A stretch of DNA of 10,162 bases from JBOGEN01 sp050743265 (GCA_050743265.1 JBOGEN010000187.1:1-10162); one strand, 5' to 3'; shown: positions 1 to 8,090, numbered from the stretch's first letter. Notes: a model not told the origin generated them from the letters alone. Numbers and translations: made by a program.

Positions 1-325
1 GCACGACCGAGTCCGCGTGCCGGGCGAGCGGGCCGTGCAGCCGCAGCACCACGGTCTCGCCGGGCCCGGTCTCGGCGCCGGCGCGGATCTCCGCGTCCAG
101 CCGTGCCTGCCCGCGCGCGCCCCGCGAGATCGCCACGATGACGCGCGAGGGGTGCTCGCGGGCGGCCTCGAGCGCGGCACGCAGCGCGTCGTAGTGGTCG
201 GCCTCGTCCGTGACGATGACCAGGGTGAGCACCATGCCGGTGGTGGACGCCCCGGCCGCGTGGCGGGCGCGGACCAGGTTCTGCGAGATCGCCGAGGCGG
301 TCGTGTCGGTGAGGTCGAGGATCAC
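1..325 (-). CDS. opcA: Glucose-6-phosphate dehydrogenase assembly protein OpcA (N-terminal part, runs off left edge)
   Basis: This is the first 108 residues of OpcA, the actinobacterial protein needed for full activity and assembly of the Zwf dehydrogenase; the rest lies beyond the left edge. The translation begins MILDLTDTTASAISQNLVRA and continues with a hydrophobic strand (MVLTLVIVT, residues 31-39) and EHPSRVIVAISRG (57-69), both typical of the OpcA N-terminal domain. The start is the GTG at 325-323. It is preceded, six bases upstream, by TGAGGGG (338-332), in which the TGA is the zwf stop codon, so translation is probably coupled to zwf. No other start codon lies in frame nearby. Being immediately downstream of zwf is the standard position for opcA. 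In many actinobacteria pgl (6-phosphogluconolactonase) follows, but that would be outside this window. The family call is confident; the full length cannot be judged. Confidence 0.93.
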   Translation of the reverse strand, partial: MILDLTDTTASAISQNLVRARHAAGASTTGMVLTLVIVTDEADHYDALRAALEAAREHPSRVIVAISRGARGQARLDAEIRAGAETGPGETVVLRLHGPLARHADSVV

Positions 326-335
326 GTCGCGCCCC

Positions 336-1919
336 TCACGGCCGGCGCCAGACGCGCCCGTCGCGCGCCAGCATCTCCGCGGCCGAGGCCGGGCCCCAGG
401 TTCCGGCCGGGTACGGGTCGGGCGCGCCCTCGGACGCCCAGAACTCTTCGATGGGGTCGAGGATCTTCCAGGACAGCTCGACCTCCTCGTGCCGGGGGAA
501 CAGCGGCGGGTCGCCCAGCAGCACGTCGAGCAGCAGCCGCTCGTACGCCTCGGGGCTGCGCTCGGTGAAGGACTCGCCGTACGCGAAGTCCATCGTGACG
601 TCGCGGATCTCCATCGCCGTGCCCGGCACCTTCGAGCCGAAGCGGACGGTGATGCCCTCGTCCGGCTGGATACGCATGACGAGCGCGTTCTGGCTGAGCT
701 CCTCCGTGGCGGTGGCCGTGAACGGCAGGTGCGGGGCGCGCTTGAACACGACGGCGACCTCGGTGACGCGGCGGGCGAGCCGCTTGCCCGTGCGCAGGTA
801 GAACGGGACACCCGCCCACCGCCGGGTGTTCACGTCGAGCCGGACGGCCGCGAAGGTCTCCGTGATCGAGGACTGTGGGATGCCGTCCTCGTCCAGGTAG
901 CCCGTGACGGGCACGCCGCCCTGCCAGCCGCGTGTGTAGCGGCCGCGTGCGGTGTGACGGCGCAGGTCGGACGGGAGGTTGACCGCCTCGAGCACCTTGA
1001 GCTTCTCGGTCCGCAGCGCCTTCGCGTCGAACGAGACGGGCTCCTCCATCGCGGTGAGCGCGAGCAGCTGGAGCAGGTGGTTCTGGATCACGTCCCGTGC
1101 CGCGCCGATACCGTCGAAGTACCCTGCGCGCCCTTCGATGCCGATGTCCTCGGCCATCGTGATCTGGATGTGGTCGACGTAGTGCGCCGTCCAGATCGGT
1201 TCGAACATCTGGTTCGCGAACCGCAGCGCGAGGATGTTCTGGACGGTCTCCTTGCCGAGGTAGTGGTCGATGCGGAAGACCGCGTCGTGCGGGAACACCT
1301 CGTGCACGGTGCGGTTGAGCTCGCGCGCGCTGGCCAGGTCGTGCCCGAACGGCTTCTCCACCACGACGCGCCGCCACGCGCCGGGCGGGCTCGTCGCCAG
1401 CCCGCAGCCCTTGAGGTCCTCGATGACGGACGGGAAGTACTTCGGCGGGACGGACAGGTAGAACGCGTGGTTGCCGCCCGTACCGCGGACCCGGTCCAGC
1501 TCGACCACGGTCTCGGCGAGGTTGCGGAACGCCTGCGGGTCGTCGAACGCGCCCGCGACGAACCGGAACCCCTCGGCGAGCTGGGCCCAGACCTCGTCCC
1601 GGAACGGGGTGCGTGCGTGCTCCTTGACCGCGTCGTAGACGACCTTGGCGAAGTCCTGGTGCGTCCAGTCCCGGCGGGCGAACCCGACGAGGGCGAACCC
1701 GGGCGGCAGCAGACCACGGTTGGCCAGGTCGTAGATCGCCGGCATGAGCTTCTTGCGGGACAGGTCGCCGGTCACCCCGAAGATCACCAGGCCGCAGGGC
1801 CCGGCGACGCGGGGCAGCCGGCGGTCCCGGAGGTCGCGCAACGGGTTGGTGGTCACCTCCGCGCCGGGCTCGACAACCAGGTCCGCGTCGCGGGACGGAC
1901 GACCCCCGTCCGCCGTCAT
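336..1919 (-). CDS. zwf: Glucose-6-phosphate 1-dehydrogenase
   Basis: It oxidises glucose-6-phosphate to 6-phosphogluconolactone with NADP+, the entry step of the oxidative pentose phosphate pathway in the cytosol. The 527-residue product is slightly longer than the roughly 490-510 usual for the family, because of an N-terminal tail of about 40 residues. Visible motifs are the nucleotide-binding GVTGDLS (residues 48-54), VVVEKPFGHD (185-194), the substrate-binding active-site signature RIDHYLGKE (216-224), and DVIQNHLLQ with His281. His219 and His281 are 62 residues apart, exactly as are His178 and catalytic His240 of the Leuconostoc enzyme. The ATG start overlaps the pgi stop as ATGA (1916-1919), with a modest GAGG ribosome site seven bases upstream. 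A GTG at 1856 is a weaker alternative because GGAG abuts it. The gene is fourth in the tkt-tal-pgi-zwf-opcA operon. Confidence 0.97.
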   Translation of the reverse strand: MTADGGRPSRDADLVVEPGAEVTTNPLRDLRDRRLPRVAGPCGLVIFGVTGDLSRKKLMPAIYDLANRGLLPPGFALVGFARRDWTHQDFAKVVYDAVKEHARTPFRDEVWAQLAEGFRFVAGAFDDPQAFRNLAETVVELDRVRGTGGNHAFYLSVPPKYFPSVIEDLKGCGLATSPPGAWRRVVVEKPFGHDLASARELNRTVHEVFPHDAVFRIDHYLGKETVQNILALRFANQMFEPIWTAHYVDHIQITMAEDIGIEGRAGYFDGIGAARDVIQNHLLQLLALTAMEEPVSFDAKALRTEKLKVLEAVNLPSDLRRHTARGRYTRGWQGGVPVTGYLDEDGIPQSSITETFAAVRLDVNTRRWAGVPFYLRTGKRLARRVTEVAVVFKRAPHLPFTATATEELSQNALVMRIQPDEGITVRFGSKVPGTAMEIRDVTMDFAYGESFTERSPEAYERLLLDVLLGDPPLFPRHEEVELSWKILDPIEEFWASEGAPDPYPAGTWGPASAAEMLARDGRVWRRP

Positions 1920-3631
1920 GCGCGGGCCTCGTCGTCGTCGGGGACGCCGAGCACCCTGAGCAGCTGGGCCAGGCCCTGCTCGCGGTGGCGCAGGTGCAGC
2001 CGGACCGCCGGCCGCCCACGCCCGGTGAGCGCGGCCAGGTCACCCGCCGCCTGCGCGGCCTGCAGCGTGCCGAACGTGTACGGGCGCCCGGGGACGAGCA
2101 GGTCGTCCGTGACCGCACCCGTGACCTGGCAGAACGCACCGACCTGCGGGCCGCCCTTGTGGTACTGCCCGGTGGAGTGCAGGAAGCGCGGGCCCCAGCC
2201 GAACGTGACCACGCGGTCCGTACGCCGGGCCAGTGCCGGACGCAGCACCGCGGCCCGGTGCTCGGCCCGTCGGTCGAGGTAGGCCATGACGGCGAGGTAC
2301 CCCCGGTCGGGGACGGCGGCGAGCAGCGCGTCCAGCGCCCCGGCGAGGTCCGTCGCACCGCCGAGCAAGGTCGCCTCGGCGTGCACCTCGACGTCGCCGT
2401 CGACGAGGAGCGGGTCGGGCTCCGCGAGCCCGCCCTCGTCGTGGGCGCGGGTGAGCAGGGCGTTCGTGTTGTCCTTGGACTCGGTCACGTTGGGCTGGTC
2501 GAACGGGTTGATGCCGAGCACGCGTCCGGCCACGGCAGTGGCGTACTCCCAGAGCAGCAGCTGCCCCCCCAGCGGCCCGTCCACCGCGGTGCCCTCGGGT
2601 GGGGCGTCCCCGCCCAGCAGCACCACGTGCCGGTCCGGGGCGTCGGCGGCCTCGTCCGGCGACTCGACCACGACCGGCAGGATGCCGCGGCCCTGCTTGC
2701 CTGTGGACTCCGCGACGAGCTGCTCGGCCCAGTCGCCGAAGCCGGCGATGCCCGACCCGGCGTCGGCGAGCACGAGCTTGTCCCGGCCGGCCTCGGCGGC
2801 ACCGCCCAGCGCGGCCCCGAGGACGAGGCCGGGGTTGTCCGCGTCCCCGTCAAGTGCGGGGCTGAGCGCAGCCGCCTCGTCCAGCAGCGCCTCGACGTCG
2901 ACACCGGCGAGCGCACTGGGGACGAGCCCGAACGCGGACAGCGCACTGTAGCGCCCGCCCACGTCGGGGTGGGCGAGCACGACCTCCCGCCAGCCCTGCT
3001 CCTCGGCGAGCGCGGCGAGCGGGGAGCCCGGGTCGGTCACGGCGACGAACCGCCGCGCCACCTCTGCCTCGGAGAGGTCAGCGTCCCGGAACGCCTGTCG
3101 GTAGGCGCGCCGATGGCTGTCCGTCTCCACGGTCGAGCCGCTCTTGCTCGCCACGACGACGAGCGTCTGCCCGAGCCGGTCGTTGAGCGCACGCCGGACG
3201 CTGGACGGGTCCGTCGTGTCCAGCACGGTCAGCTCGACCCCGGCGGTCCGGGTGATGACCTCGGGGGCGAGCGAGGAGCCGCCCATGCCGCACAGCACGA
3301 TGTGGTCGAGCCCGTCCGCCCGTGCCCCCTCCACCAGCGCCGCGAGGCGGGGGAGGAGCGCGCGGGACTCGTGCGGCAGGTCGAGCCAGCCCAGCCGGGC
3401 GGCGGCCTCGGCCTCGGCCTCGGGTCCCCACAGGCCGGGGTCCTTCGCCGCGAGTGCCTGGGCCACCCCGTCGGCCACCAGCCGGGTGAGGGCCGTGTCG
3501 GAGGGGCCGCGCAGCGCCACGCCCCGGGTCTGCACCCGGCACCCCGCGGCCTGCGCCCCGTTCCCCCCTGGGACTACGTCGTCCGGTGCACCGTCTTCGT
3601 CCGCTGTACCGTCCGGGGCGCCCTCGCTCAC
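1916..3631 (-). CDS. pgi: Glucose-6-phosphate isomerase (type related to transaldolase-fused isomerases)
   Basis: It interconverts glucose-6-phosphate and fructose-6-phosphate, here linking the non-oxidative branch back to Zwf. The product has 571 residues. After an acidic, Gly/Ala-rich tail (about residues 1-32) comes a double-SIS isomerase fold with GMGGSSLAPE (115-124), SKSGSTVET (162-170), the Pgi signature DVGGRYSALSAFG (223-235), AESTGKQGRG (307-316), NPFDQPNVTESK (375-386) and FLHSTGQYHKGG (483-494). As I recall the family, this C-terminal half belongs to the divergent isomerases often fused behind transaldolase, not to the E. coli-type Pgi. The start is the GTG at 3631, overlapping the tal stop as GTGA and preceded at seven bases by a perfect AAGGAGG (3645-3639). 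The frame stays open farther upstream (to 4366), but that stretch is antisense-like shadow inside tal. It is the third gene of the operon. Confidence 0.93.
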   Translation of the reverse strand: MSEGAPDGTADEDGAPDDVVPGGNGAQAAGCRVQTRGVALRGPSDTALTRLVADGVAQALAAKDPGLWGPEAEAEAAARLGWLDLPHESRALLPRLAALVEGARADGLDHIVLCGMGGSSLAPEVITRTAGVELTVLDTTDPSSVRRALNDRLGQTLVVVASKSGSTVETDSHRRAYRQAFRDADLSEAEVARRFVAVTDPGSPLAALAEEQGWREVVLAHPDVGGRYSALSAFGLVPSALAGVDVEALLDEAAALSPALDGDADNPGLVLGAALGGAAEAGRDKLVLADAGSGIAGFGDWAEQLVAESTGKQGRGILPVVVESPDEAADAPDRHVVLLGGDAPPEGTAVDGPLGGQLLLWEYATAVAGRVLGINPFDQPNVTESKDNTNALLTRAHDEGGLAEPDPLLVDGDVEVHAEATLLGGATDLAGALDALLAAVPDRGYLAVMAYLDRRAEHRAAVLRPALARRTDRVVTFGWGPRFLHSTGQYHKGGPQVGAFCQVTGAVTDDLLVPGRPYTFGTLQAAQAAGDLAALTGRGRPAVRLHLRHREQGLAQLLRVLGVPDDDEARA

Positions 3632-4749
3632 CGGCCGGCCTCCTTGCCGAGACGGTCGAGCTCGGCCTGCACGCTGTCGAGCAGCTCCGTCCAGGACGCC
3701 TCGAACTTCTCCACGCCCTCGACCTCGAGGAGGGTGACGACGTCGTCGTAGTCGACCCCGAGGCCGGCGAGCCGGTCGAGCACGGCCTGTGCCTCGGCGT
3801 ACGCCCCACGCACGGTGTCGCCGCGAACCTCCCCGTGGTCGGCGACGGCGTCGAGGGTCGGCTCGGGCATCGTGTTGACGATGCCGGGGGCGACGAGGTC
3901 GACGACGTAGCGCGTGTCGTCGTACGCCGGGTCCTTCACCCCGGTGGACGCCCACAGCGGCCGCTGCGGGTGGGCCCCCTGGGCGGCCAGCGCCGTCCAG
4001 CGCGCGGAGGAGAACACCCGCTCGTACCGCTGGTAGGCGAGCCGGGCATTCGCGATCCCCGCGGCGCCACGCAGCGCCTCCGCCTCGTCCGAGCCGATCT
4101 TCGCCAGCCGCTTGTCCACCTCCGTGTCGACCCGGCTCACGAAGAACGAGGCGACCGAGCCGAGGCGGGACAGGTCGTGCCCGGCCGCGCGCGCACGCTC
4201 CATGCCGTCGAGGAACGCCTCCATGACCTCGTCGTAGCGGTCCAGCGAGAAGATCAGGGTCACGTTCACGCTGATCCCCTCGGCGAGGGCCTGGCTGATG
4301 GCCGGCAGACCCGCCGAGGTGGCAGGGATCTTGATGTAGAGGTTCGGCCGGTCTGCGAGCCACCACAGCGCCCGGGCCTCCGCGACGGTGCGGGCGGTGT
4401 CGTGCGCGAGCCGCGGGTCGACCTCGAGGCTGATACGGCCGTCAAGGCCGTCGGTGGCGTCGTGCACCGGCCGCAGGACGTCGCACGCCCACCGCACGTC
4501 GTGCGTGGTGATGGACCGGAGGGCCTCGTCCACGGTGACCCGGCGCAGTGCGAGGTCGCGGACCTGGCCGTCGTAGAGGTCGCTGCCGGACACCGACTTC
4601 TGGAAGATCGTCGGGTTCGTGGTCACGCCCACCACGCTGCGGTCGCGCACCATCGCGGCGAGGCTGCCCGAGACGAGACGCTCCCGGCTCATGTCGTCCA
4701 GCCAGACCGCCACGCCCTCGTTCGAGAGCTTCGCGAGCCGGTCAGTCAT
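3628..4749 (-). CDS. tal: Transaldolase
   Basis: It transfers a dihydroxyacetone unit between sedoheptulose-7-phosphate and glyceraldehyde-3-phosphate in the non-oxidative pentose phosphate pathway. The product has 373 residues, the length usual for the actinobacterial/cyanobacterial long-form transaldolases. It contains GVTTNPTIFQKS (residues 41-52, the family N-terminal signature), NLYIKIPAT (136-144) with Lys140 as the expected Schiff-base lysine, VNVTLIFS (161-168), SFFVSRVD (201-208) and RPLWASTG (263-270). The ATG at 4749-4747 has an AGGAG site seven bases upstream. It lies 30 bases downstream of tkt and overlaps pgi by four bases (GTGA), so tal and pgi are probably translated together. 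Nothing looks truncated or missing. Confidence 0.97.
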   Translation of the reverse strand: MTDRLAKLSNEGVAVWLDDMSRERLVSGSLAAMVRDRSVVGVTTNPTIFQKSVSGSDLYDGQVRDLALRRVTVDEALRSITTHDVRWACDVLRPVHDATDGLDGRISLEVDPRLAHDTARTVAEARALWWLADRPNLYIKIPATSAGLPAISQALAEGISVNVTLIFSLDRYDEVMEAFLDGMERARAAGHDLSRLGSVASFFVSRVDTEVDKRLAKIGSDEAEALRGAAGIANARLAYQRYERVFSSARWTALAAQGAHPQRPLWASTGVKDPAYDDTRYVVDLVAPGIVNTMPEPTLDAVADHGEVRGDTVRGAYAEAQAVLDRLAGLGVDYDDVVTLLEVEGVEKFEASWTELLDSVQAELDRLGKEAGR

Positions 4750-4779
4750 CGCGGTACTCCTCTCGCGTGTCCTGCGCGC

Positions 4780-6885
4780 TCAGGTGCCTGTGGTGCTGCC
4801 GTACGTCGCGCCGACCTTCGACAGGCTCGAGCGGGCGGCGGCGACGACACGGTCGGCGGTGAAGCCGTACTGCTCGAACAGCACGCCGTACGGGGCGGAT
4901 GCGCCGAAGTGCTCGAGGCTCACGCACTCCCCGTGGTCGCCGACGACGTCGCGCCAGCCCTGGGCGATGCCGGCCTCCACCGACACGCGGGCCCGCACGG
5001 CCGGGGGCAGCACGCCCTGGCGGTACGCGGCGTCCTGCGCGTCGAACCACTCACGGCACGGCATGGAGACCACGCGGGTGGGCGTGCCCTCCCCCTCGAG
5101 CCGCTCTCGGGCGGCCAGCGCGGTCTGCACCTCGCTGCCCGTCGCGACGAGGAGGACCTCCGGCTGGCCCGTGGACGCGTCGGCGAGCACGTACCCGCCT
5201 CGCGTGACCCCCTCGGCCGAGGCCAGGCCGGTGCCGGGAGTCCGGTCGAGCGTGGGCACGCCCTGGCGGGTGAGGCACAGCCCGGCCGGGCGGTCGTTGT
5301 GCTCGAGGATCGTGCGCCAGGCGACGACGGTCTCGTTCGCGTCCGCGGGCCTGACCACGTCGAGGCCGGGGATCGCCCTCAGTGCGGCGAGGTGCTCGAC
5401 CGGCTGGTGGGTCGGTCCGTCCTCGCCGAGCCCGATCGAGTCGTGCGTCCACACGTACGTGACCGGCAGGTGCATCATCGCGGCGAGCCGCACCGCGGGG
5501 CGCATGTAGTCGCTGAACACGAGAAACGTCCCGCCGTACGGACGCGTGCCGTCGTGCAGCGCGATGCCGTTCATCGTCGAGCCCATCGCGTGCTCACGGA
5601 CGCCGAAGTGGATCGTGCGCCCGTACGGGTCGGCACCGGCCGCGCCGGTCTCGGTCGGTACGAAGGACGGCTCGCCCTTCATCGTCGTGTTGTTCGACCC
5701 GGCGAGGTCGGCCGAGCCGCCCCACAGCTCGGGCAGCACCGGGCCGATCGCGCTGAGCACCTCGCCCGAGGCCTTGCGCGTCGCCATCGCCTGGCCCGAC
5801 TCGAACTCGGGCAGCTTGGCGTCCCACCCGTCCGGGAGCCGCCGCGCGCTGATCCGGTCGTACTCGCGTGCGCGCTCCGGGTTGGCCTCGCGCCACGCCG
5901 CGAACGTCTCGTCCCACTCCGCGTGCCGCGCCCGGCCGCGCTCGACCACCGCACGGCTGTGCGCGAGCACGTCCTCGGGCACGTCGAAGGTCTTGTCCGG
6001 GTTCATCCCCAGCGCGCGCTTGGTGGCGGCGACCTCCTCGGCGCCGAGCGCGACGCCGTGGGCCGCGCCGGTGTTCTGCGCGTGCGGGGCCGGCCAGGCG
6101 ATGATGGAGGAGACCGCCACGATGGACGGCCTGCCGGTCTCGTCGCGGGCCGCGCTGAGCGCCGCGTTCAGCGCCTCGACGTCTTCCGCGTCCTCCACGC
6201 GCTGGGTGTGCCAGCCGTACGCCGCGAACCGGGCCAGCACGTCCTCGGACAGCGCGACGTCGGTATCGCCCTCGATCGAGATGTGGTTGTCGTCGTAGAG
6301 CAGGACGAGGTTGCCGAGCCGCTGGTGTCCCGCCAGCGAGCACGCCTCCGAGGCCACGCCCTCGGACATGTCGCCGTCGGAGGCGAACACCCAGATCGTG
6401 TGGTCGAACGGGCTCGTGCCGGGGGCAGCGTCCGGGTCGAAGAGGCCCCGCTCGCGGCGGGCGGCCATCGCCATGCCGACCGCGTTGCCGACACCCTGGC
6501 CGAGCGGGCCCGTCGTGGTCTCGACGCCGACGGTGTGCCCGCGCTCGGGGTGGCCGGGGGTGAGGCTGCCCCACGTCCGGTAGCCGCGGACGTCGTCCAG
6601 GGTCAGCCCGTACCCGGACAGGTAGAGCTGCAGGTAGAGCGTGAGGCTCGAGTGCCCGCAGGACAGGACGAACCGGTCCCGACCCGGCCAGGACGCGTCC
6701 GACGGGTCGTGGCGGAGCAGCCGCTGGTAGAGCAGGTACGCGGCCGGTGCCAGGCTCATCGCCGTCCCCGGGTGGCCGGAGCCGGCCTCCTCCACCGCGT
6801 CCATGGCGAGCGCGCGGACCACGTCGACAGCCCGCCGGTCCGTCTCGGTCCAGTCCAGGCTGCCGATGCTAGTGACCTTGCTCAC
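4780..6885 (-). CDS. tkt: Transketolase
   Basis: It is a thiamine-diphosphate enzyme that moves two-carbon ketol units between sugar phosphates in the non-oxidative pentose phosphate pathway. The 701-residue length is normal. Domains and motifs in order: GSGHPG (residues 35-40) near the N terminus, the ThDP/Mg motif opening with SDGDMSEG (169-176) and closing at DDN (198-200), a central pyrimidine-binding domain with FGVREHAM (427-434) whose Glu431 should activate ThDP, HDSIGLGEDGPTHQP (481-495) and a C-terminal transketolase domain with VLLVATGSE (577-585). The GTG at 6885 is chosen because AGAGGAG lies about ten bases upstream and the protein then begins just before the conserved WTETDRRAVDVVRALAMDAV. 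Longer in-frame extensions upstream look like non-coding sequence. It is the first gene of the operon, so its promoter probably drives all five genes. Confidence 0.97.
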   Translation of the reverse strand: MSKVTSIGSLDWTETDRRAVDVVRALAMDAVEEAGSGHPGTAMSLAPAAYLLYQRLLRHDPSDASWPGRDRFVLSCGHSSLTLYLQLYLSGYGLTLDDVRGYRTWGSLTPGHPERGHTVGVETTTGPLGQGVGNAVGMAMAARRERGLFDPDAAPGTSPFDHTIWVFASDGDMSEGVASEACSLAGHQRLGNLVLLYDDNHISIEGDTDVALSEDVLARFAAYGWHTQRVEDAEDVEALNAALSAARDETGRPSIVAVSSIIAWPAPHAQNTGAAHGVALGAEEVAATKRALGMNPDKTFDVPEDVLAHSRAVVERGRARHAEWDETFAAWREANPERAREYDRISARRLPDGWDAKLPEFESGQAMATRKASGEVLSAIGPVLPELWGGSADLAGSNNTTMKGEPSFVPTETGAAGADPYGRTIHFGVREHAMGSTMNGIALHDGTRPYGGTFLVFSDYMRPAVRLAAMMHLPVTYVWTHDSIGLGEDGPTHQPVEHLAALRAIPGLDVVRPADANETVVAWRTILEHNDRPAGLCLTRQGVPTLDRTPGTGLASAEGVTRGGYVLADASTGQPEVLLVATGSEVQTALAARERLEGEGTPTRVVSMPCREWFDAQDAAYRQGVLPPAVRARVSVEAGIAQGWRDVVGDHGECVSLEHFGASAPYGVLFEQYGFTADRVVAAARSSLSKVGATYGSTTGT

Positions 6886-6920
6886 GCGGGTCGGGCTCCT
6901 CTCGGGCGCGCGGCGTGCTG

Positions 6921-6934
6921 GCTCGCGGACGAGC
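6921..6934. repeat. Inverted repeat over the presumed tkt transcription start
   Basis: GCTCG-CGGA-CGAGC is a perfect 5-base inverted repeat with a 4-base loop. It overlaps the end of the proposed tkt -10 element and the likely start point, so it could be an operator half-site pair or a small leader hairpin. Five-base GC repeats are common by chance at this GC content. Confidence 0.3.
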
Positions 6935-6960
6935 CTACCCGCGGTGCTGCGGGGGTCGGC
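6932..6960 (-). promoter_or_regulatory. Candidate promoter of the tkt-tal-pgi-zwf-opcA operon
   Basis: On the minus strand, GCCGAC (6960-6955) is followed after 17 bases by TAGGCT (6937-6932). The -10 element fits the actinobacterial TAnnnT pattern and is close to TAGRRT; the -35 is a weak match to TTGACA. Transcription would start near 6925, giving a leader of about 40 bases with a good ribosome site. It is read from the sequence only and not confirmed. Confidence 0.4.
6938..6953. repeat. Inverted repeat in the tkt promoter spacer
   Basis: CCCGC-GGTGCT-GCGGG is a perfect 5-base inverted repeat with a 6-base centre. It fills the spacer between the proposed tkt -35 and -10 elements, which is where a repressor or a MerR-like regulator would bind. 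The motif is short and could be chance. Confidence 0.3.
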
Positions 6961-7004
6961 GGGGCGATCAGCGCGCCGGTCCGGCTGTGCGCGGAGCGCA
7001 GGGC

Positions 7005-7010
7005 TAGAGT
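7005..7010 (+). promoter_or_regulatory. Candidate -10 element for ctaB
   Basis: TAGAGT matches the actinobacterial TAGRRT -10 pattern exactly and is one of the few AT-containing hexamers in this gap. No convincing -35 is seen 16-18 bases upstream. Transcription would begin near 7017, leaving a leader of about 105 bases before the preferred ctaB start. Confidence 0.4.
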
Positions 7011-7121
7011 TGGCCACGCCCAGGTCCGGGCAGCCCGTGCCCACGCCGACGACCGCCTCCGACGCGGCTGCACGCCGTGCGGGTCGCCTCCCCGGACCCA
7101 CCCGTCGTCCCCGAGGACCGT

Positions 7122-8066
7122 GTGACCGCTCTCGACCACCGGCCGACCGGCGTCGACCTGCAGGTGCCCGCCCGGCGTCCGCTGGGCACCACCGTGCGGG
7201 CGTACGTCGCGCTGACCAAGCCGCGCATCATCGAGCTGCTCCTGGTCACCACGCTGCCGACGATGGTGCTGGCCGAACGCGGGCTGCCCGGGCTCGGGCT
7301 GGTGCTGGTCACGCTGACCGGGGGCACACTCGCCGCGGGCAGCGCGAACAGTCTCAACTGCTTCCTTGACCGCGACATCGACATGGTCATGCACCGGACG
7401 GAGCGCCGTCCGCTCGCCATGGCGACGGTGTCGGCCCGTGAGGCGCTCGTGTTCGGGCTCGCGCTCGGGGTCGTGTCGGTCGTGCTCATGGTGGTCGCGG
7501 TGAACGCGCTGGCCGCCGCGCTCACCCTGGGCGCGATCCTCTTCTACGTCCTCGTCTACACGCTCGGGCTCAAGCGCCGTACGCCGTCGAACATCGTGTG
7601 GGGCGGCGCGGCCGGGTGCATGCCCGTGCTCATCGGGTGGGCCGCGGTGACCGGGTCGCTGTCCTGGGCCCCGGTCGTGCTCTTCGGCGTCGTGTTCTTC
7701 TGGACGCCGCCGCACTACTGGCCGTTGGCGATGCGGTTCCGGGAGGACTACGCCGCCGCCGGGGTGCCCATGCTCCCGGTGGTCGCCGAGCCGCTCGTGG
7801 TGGCCCGGCGCATCCTCGCGTACGCCTGGGCGATGGTGCTCGTCTCGCTCAGCCTGTGGCCGGTCGCGGGCACCGGGCCCCTGTACCCGGCCGTGGCCGC
7901 CGTGGTGGGCGGGGCGTTTCTCGTCGAGGCGCACGCGCTCGTCCGCCGTGCGGGCTCGGGCGTCAGCGCGTCCGCGCTCAAGCCGATGCGGCTCTTCCAC
8001 GGCTCGATCACGTACCTCACCGTGGTCTTCGTGGCGGTGGCGGCCGACCCGCTTCTGTTCGGCTGA
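7122..8066 (+). CDS. ctaB: Protoheme IX farnesyltransferase (heme O synthase)
   Basis: It transfers a farnesyl group from farnesyl diphosphate to heme B, giving heme O, in the membrane; CtaA then makes heme A for cytochrome aa3 oxidase. The product is 314 residues, a normal length for this UbiA-family enzyme. The diphosphate-binding NxxxDRDID motif is at residues 79-87, followed by MHRTERRPLA (90-99). The CtaB-specific segments WTPPHYWPLAMRFREDY (194-210) and AGVPMLPV (213-220) come next, and MRLFHGSITYLTVVF (289-303) closes the protein. About eight or nine hydrophobic segments span from residue 36 to the end. The GTG at 7122 is preferred because GAGG lies five bases before it. A GTG at 7077 adds 15 residues but has no ribosome site. 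Divergence from tkt is the usual actinobacterial arrangement. Confidence 0.95.
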   Translation: MTALDHRPTGVDLQVPARRPLGTTVRAYVALTKPRIIELLLVTTLPTMVLAERGLPGLGLVLVTLTGGTLAAGSANSLNCFLDRDIDMVMHRTERRPLAMATVSAREALVFGLALGVVSVVLMVVAVNALAAALTLGAILFYVLVYTLGLKRRTPSNIVWGGAAGCMPVLIGWAAVTGSLSWAPVVLFGVVFFWTPPHYWPLAMRFREDYAAAGVPMLPVVAEPLVVARRILAYAWAMVLVSLSLWPVAGTGPLYPAVAAVVGGAFLVEAHALVRRAGSGVSASALKPMRLFHGSITYLTVVFVAVAADPLLFG

Positions 8067-8068
8067 GC

Positions 8069-8090
8069 CGGGCGCTGGGCCCGCCGCCCG
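8069..8090 (+). terminator. GC-rich hairpin after ctaB, possible terminator
   Basis: Immediately after the ctaB stop, CGGGCG and CGCCCG form a perfect 6-base stem around a 10-base loop. There is no following T-run, so it is at best a weak or factor-assisted terminator of the type proposed in GC-rich actinobacteria. Confidence 0.25.

Larger units (their letters stand above)
6886..7121. other. Divergent tkt/ctaB regulatory gap
   Basis: This 236-base stretch separates the tkt start (minus strand) from the preferred ctaB start (plus strand). It contains one candidate promoter for each direction, two short inverted repeats near the tkt promoter and the tkt ribosome site (AGGAG at 6900-6896). If ctaB instead starts at the GTG at 7077, the gap is 191 bases. 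I see no RNA gene or additional reading frame in it. Confidence 0.7.

Noticed and set aside
210..2282. A 690-codon plus-strand open frame opposite opcA, zwf and pgi
   Set aside because: It is an antisense shadow of genuine enzyme genes, with low-complexity composition and no recognisable motif.
3632..4366. A 245-codon upstream extension of pgi
   Set aside because: It lies wholly inside tal in another frame, and the GTG at 3631 has a perfect ribosome site and a stop-start overlap.
6886..7101. A 72-codon upstream extension of tkt
   Set aside because: The extension is Arg/Pro/Ala-rich without transketolase similarity and covers the promoter region; the GTG at 6885 has a good ribosome site.
3586..7125. 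A very long plus-strand open frame (1179 codons) opposite tal and tkt
   Set aside because: It lies opposite two clearly recognised enzymes, its protein is Arg/Val/Gly/His-rich with no domain, and such stop-free antisense frames arise automatically from high third-position GC.
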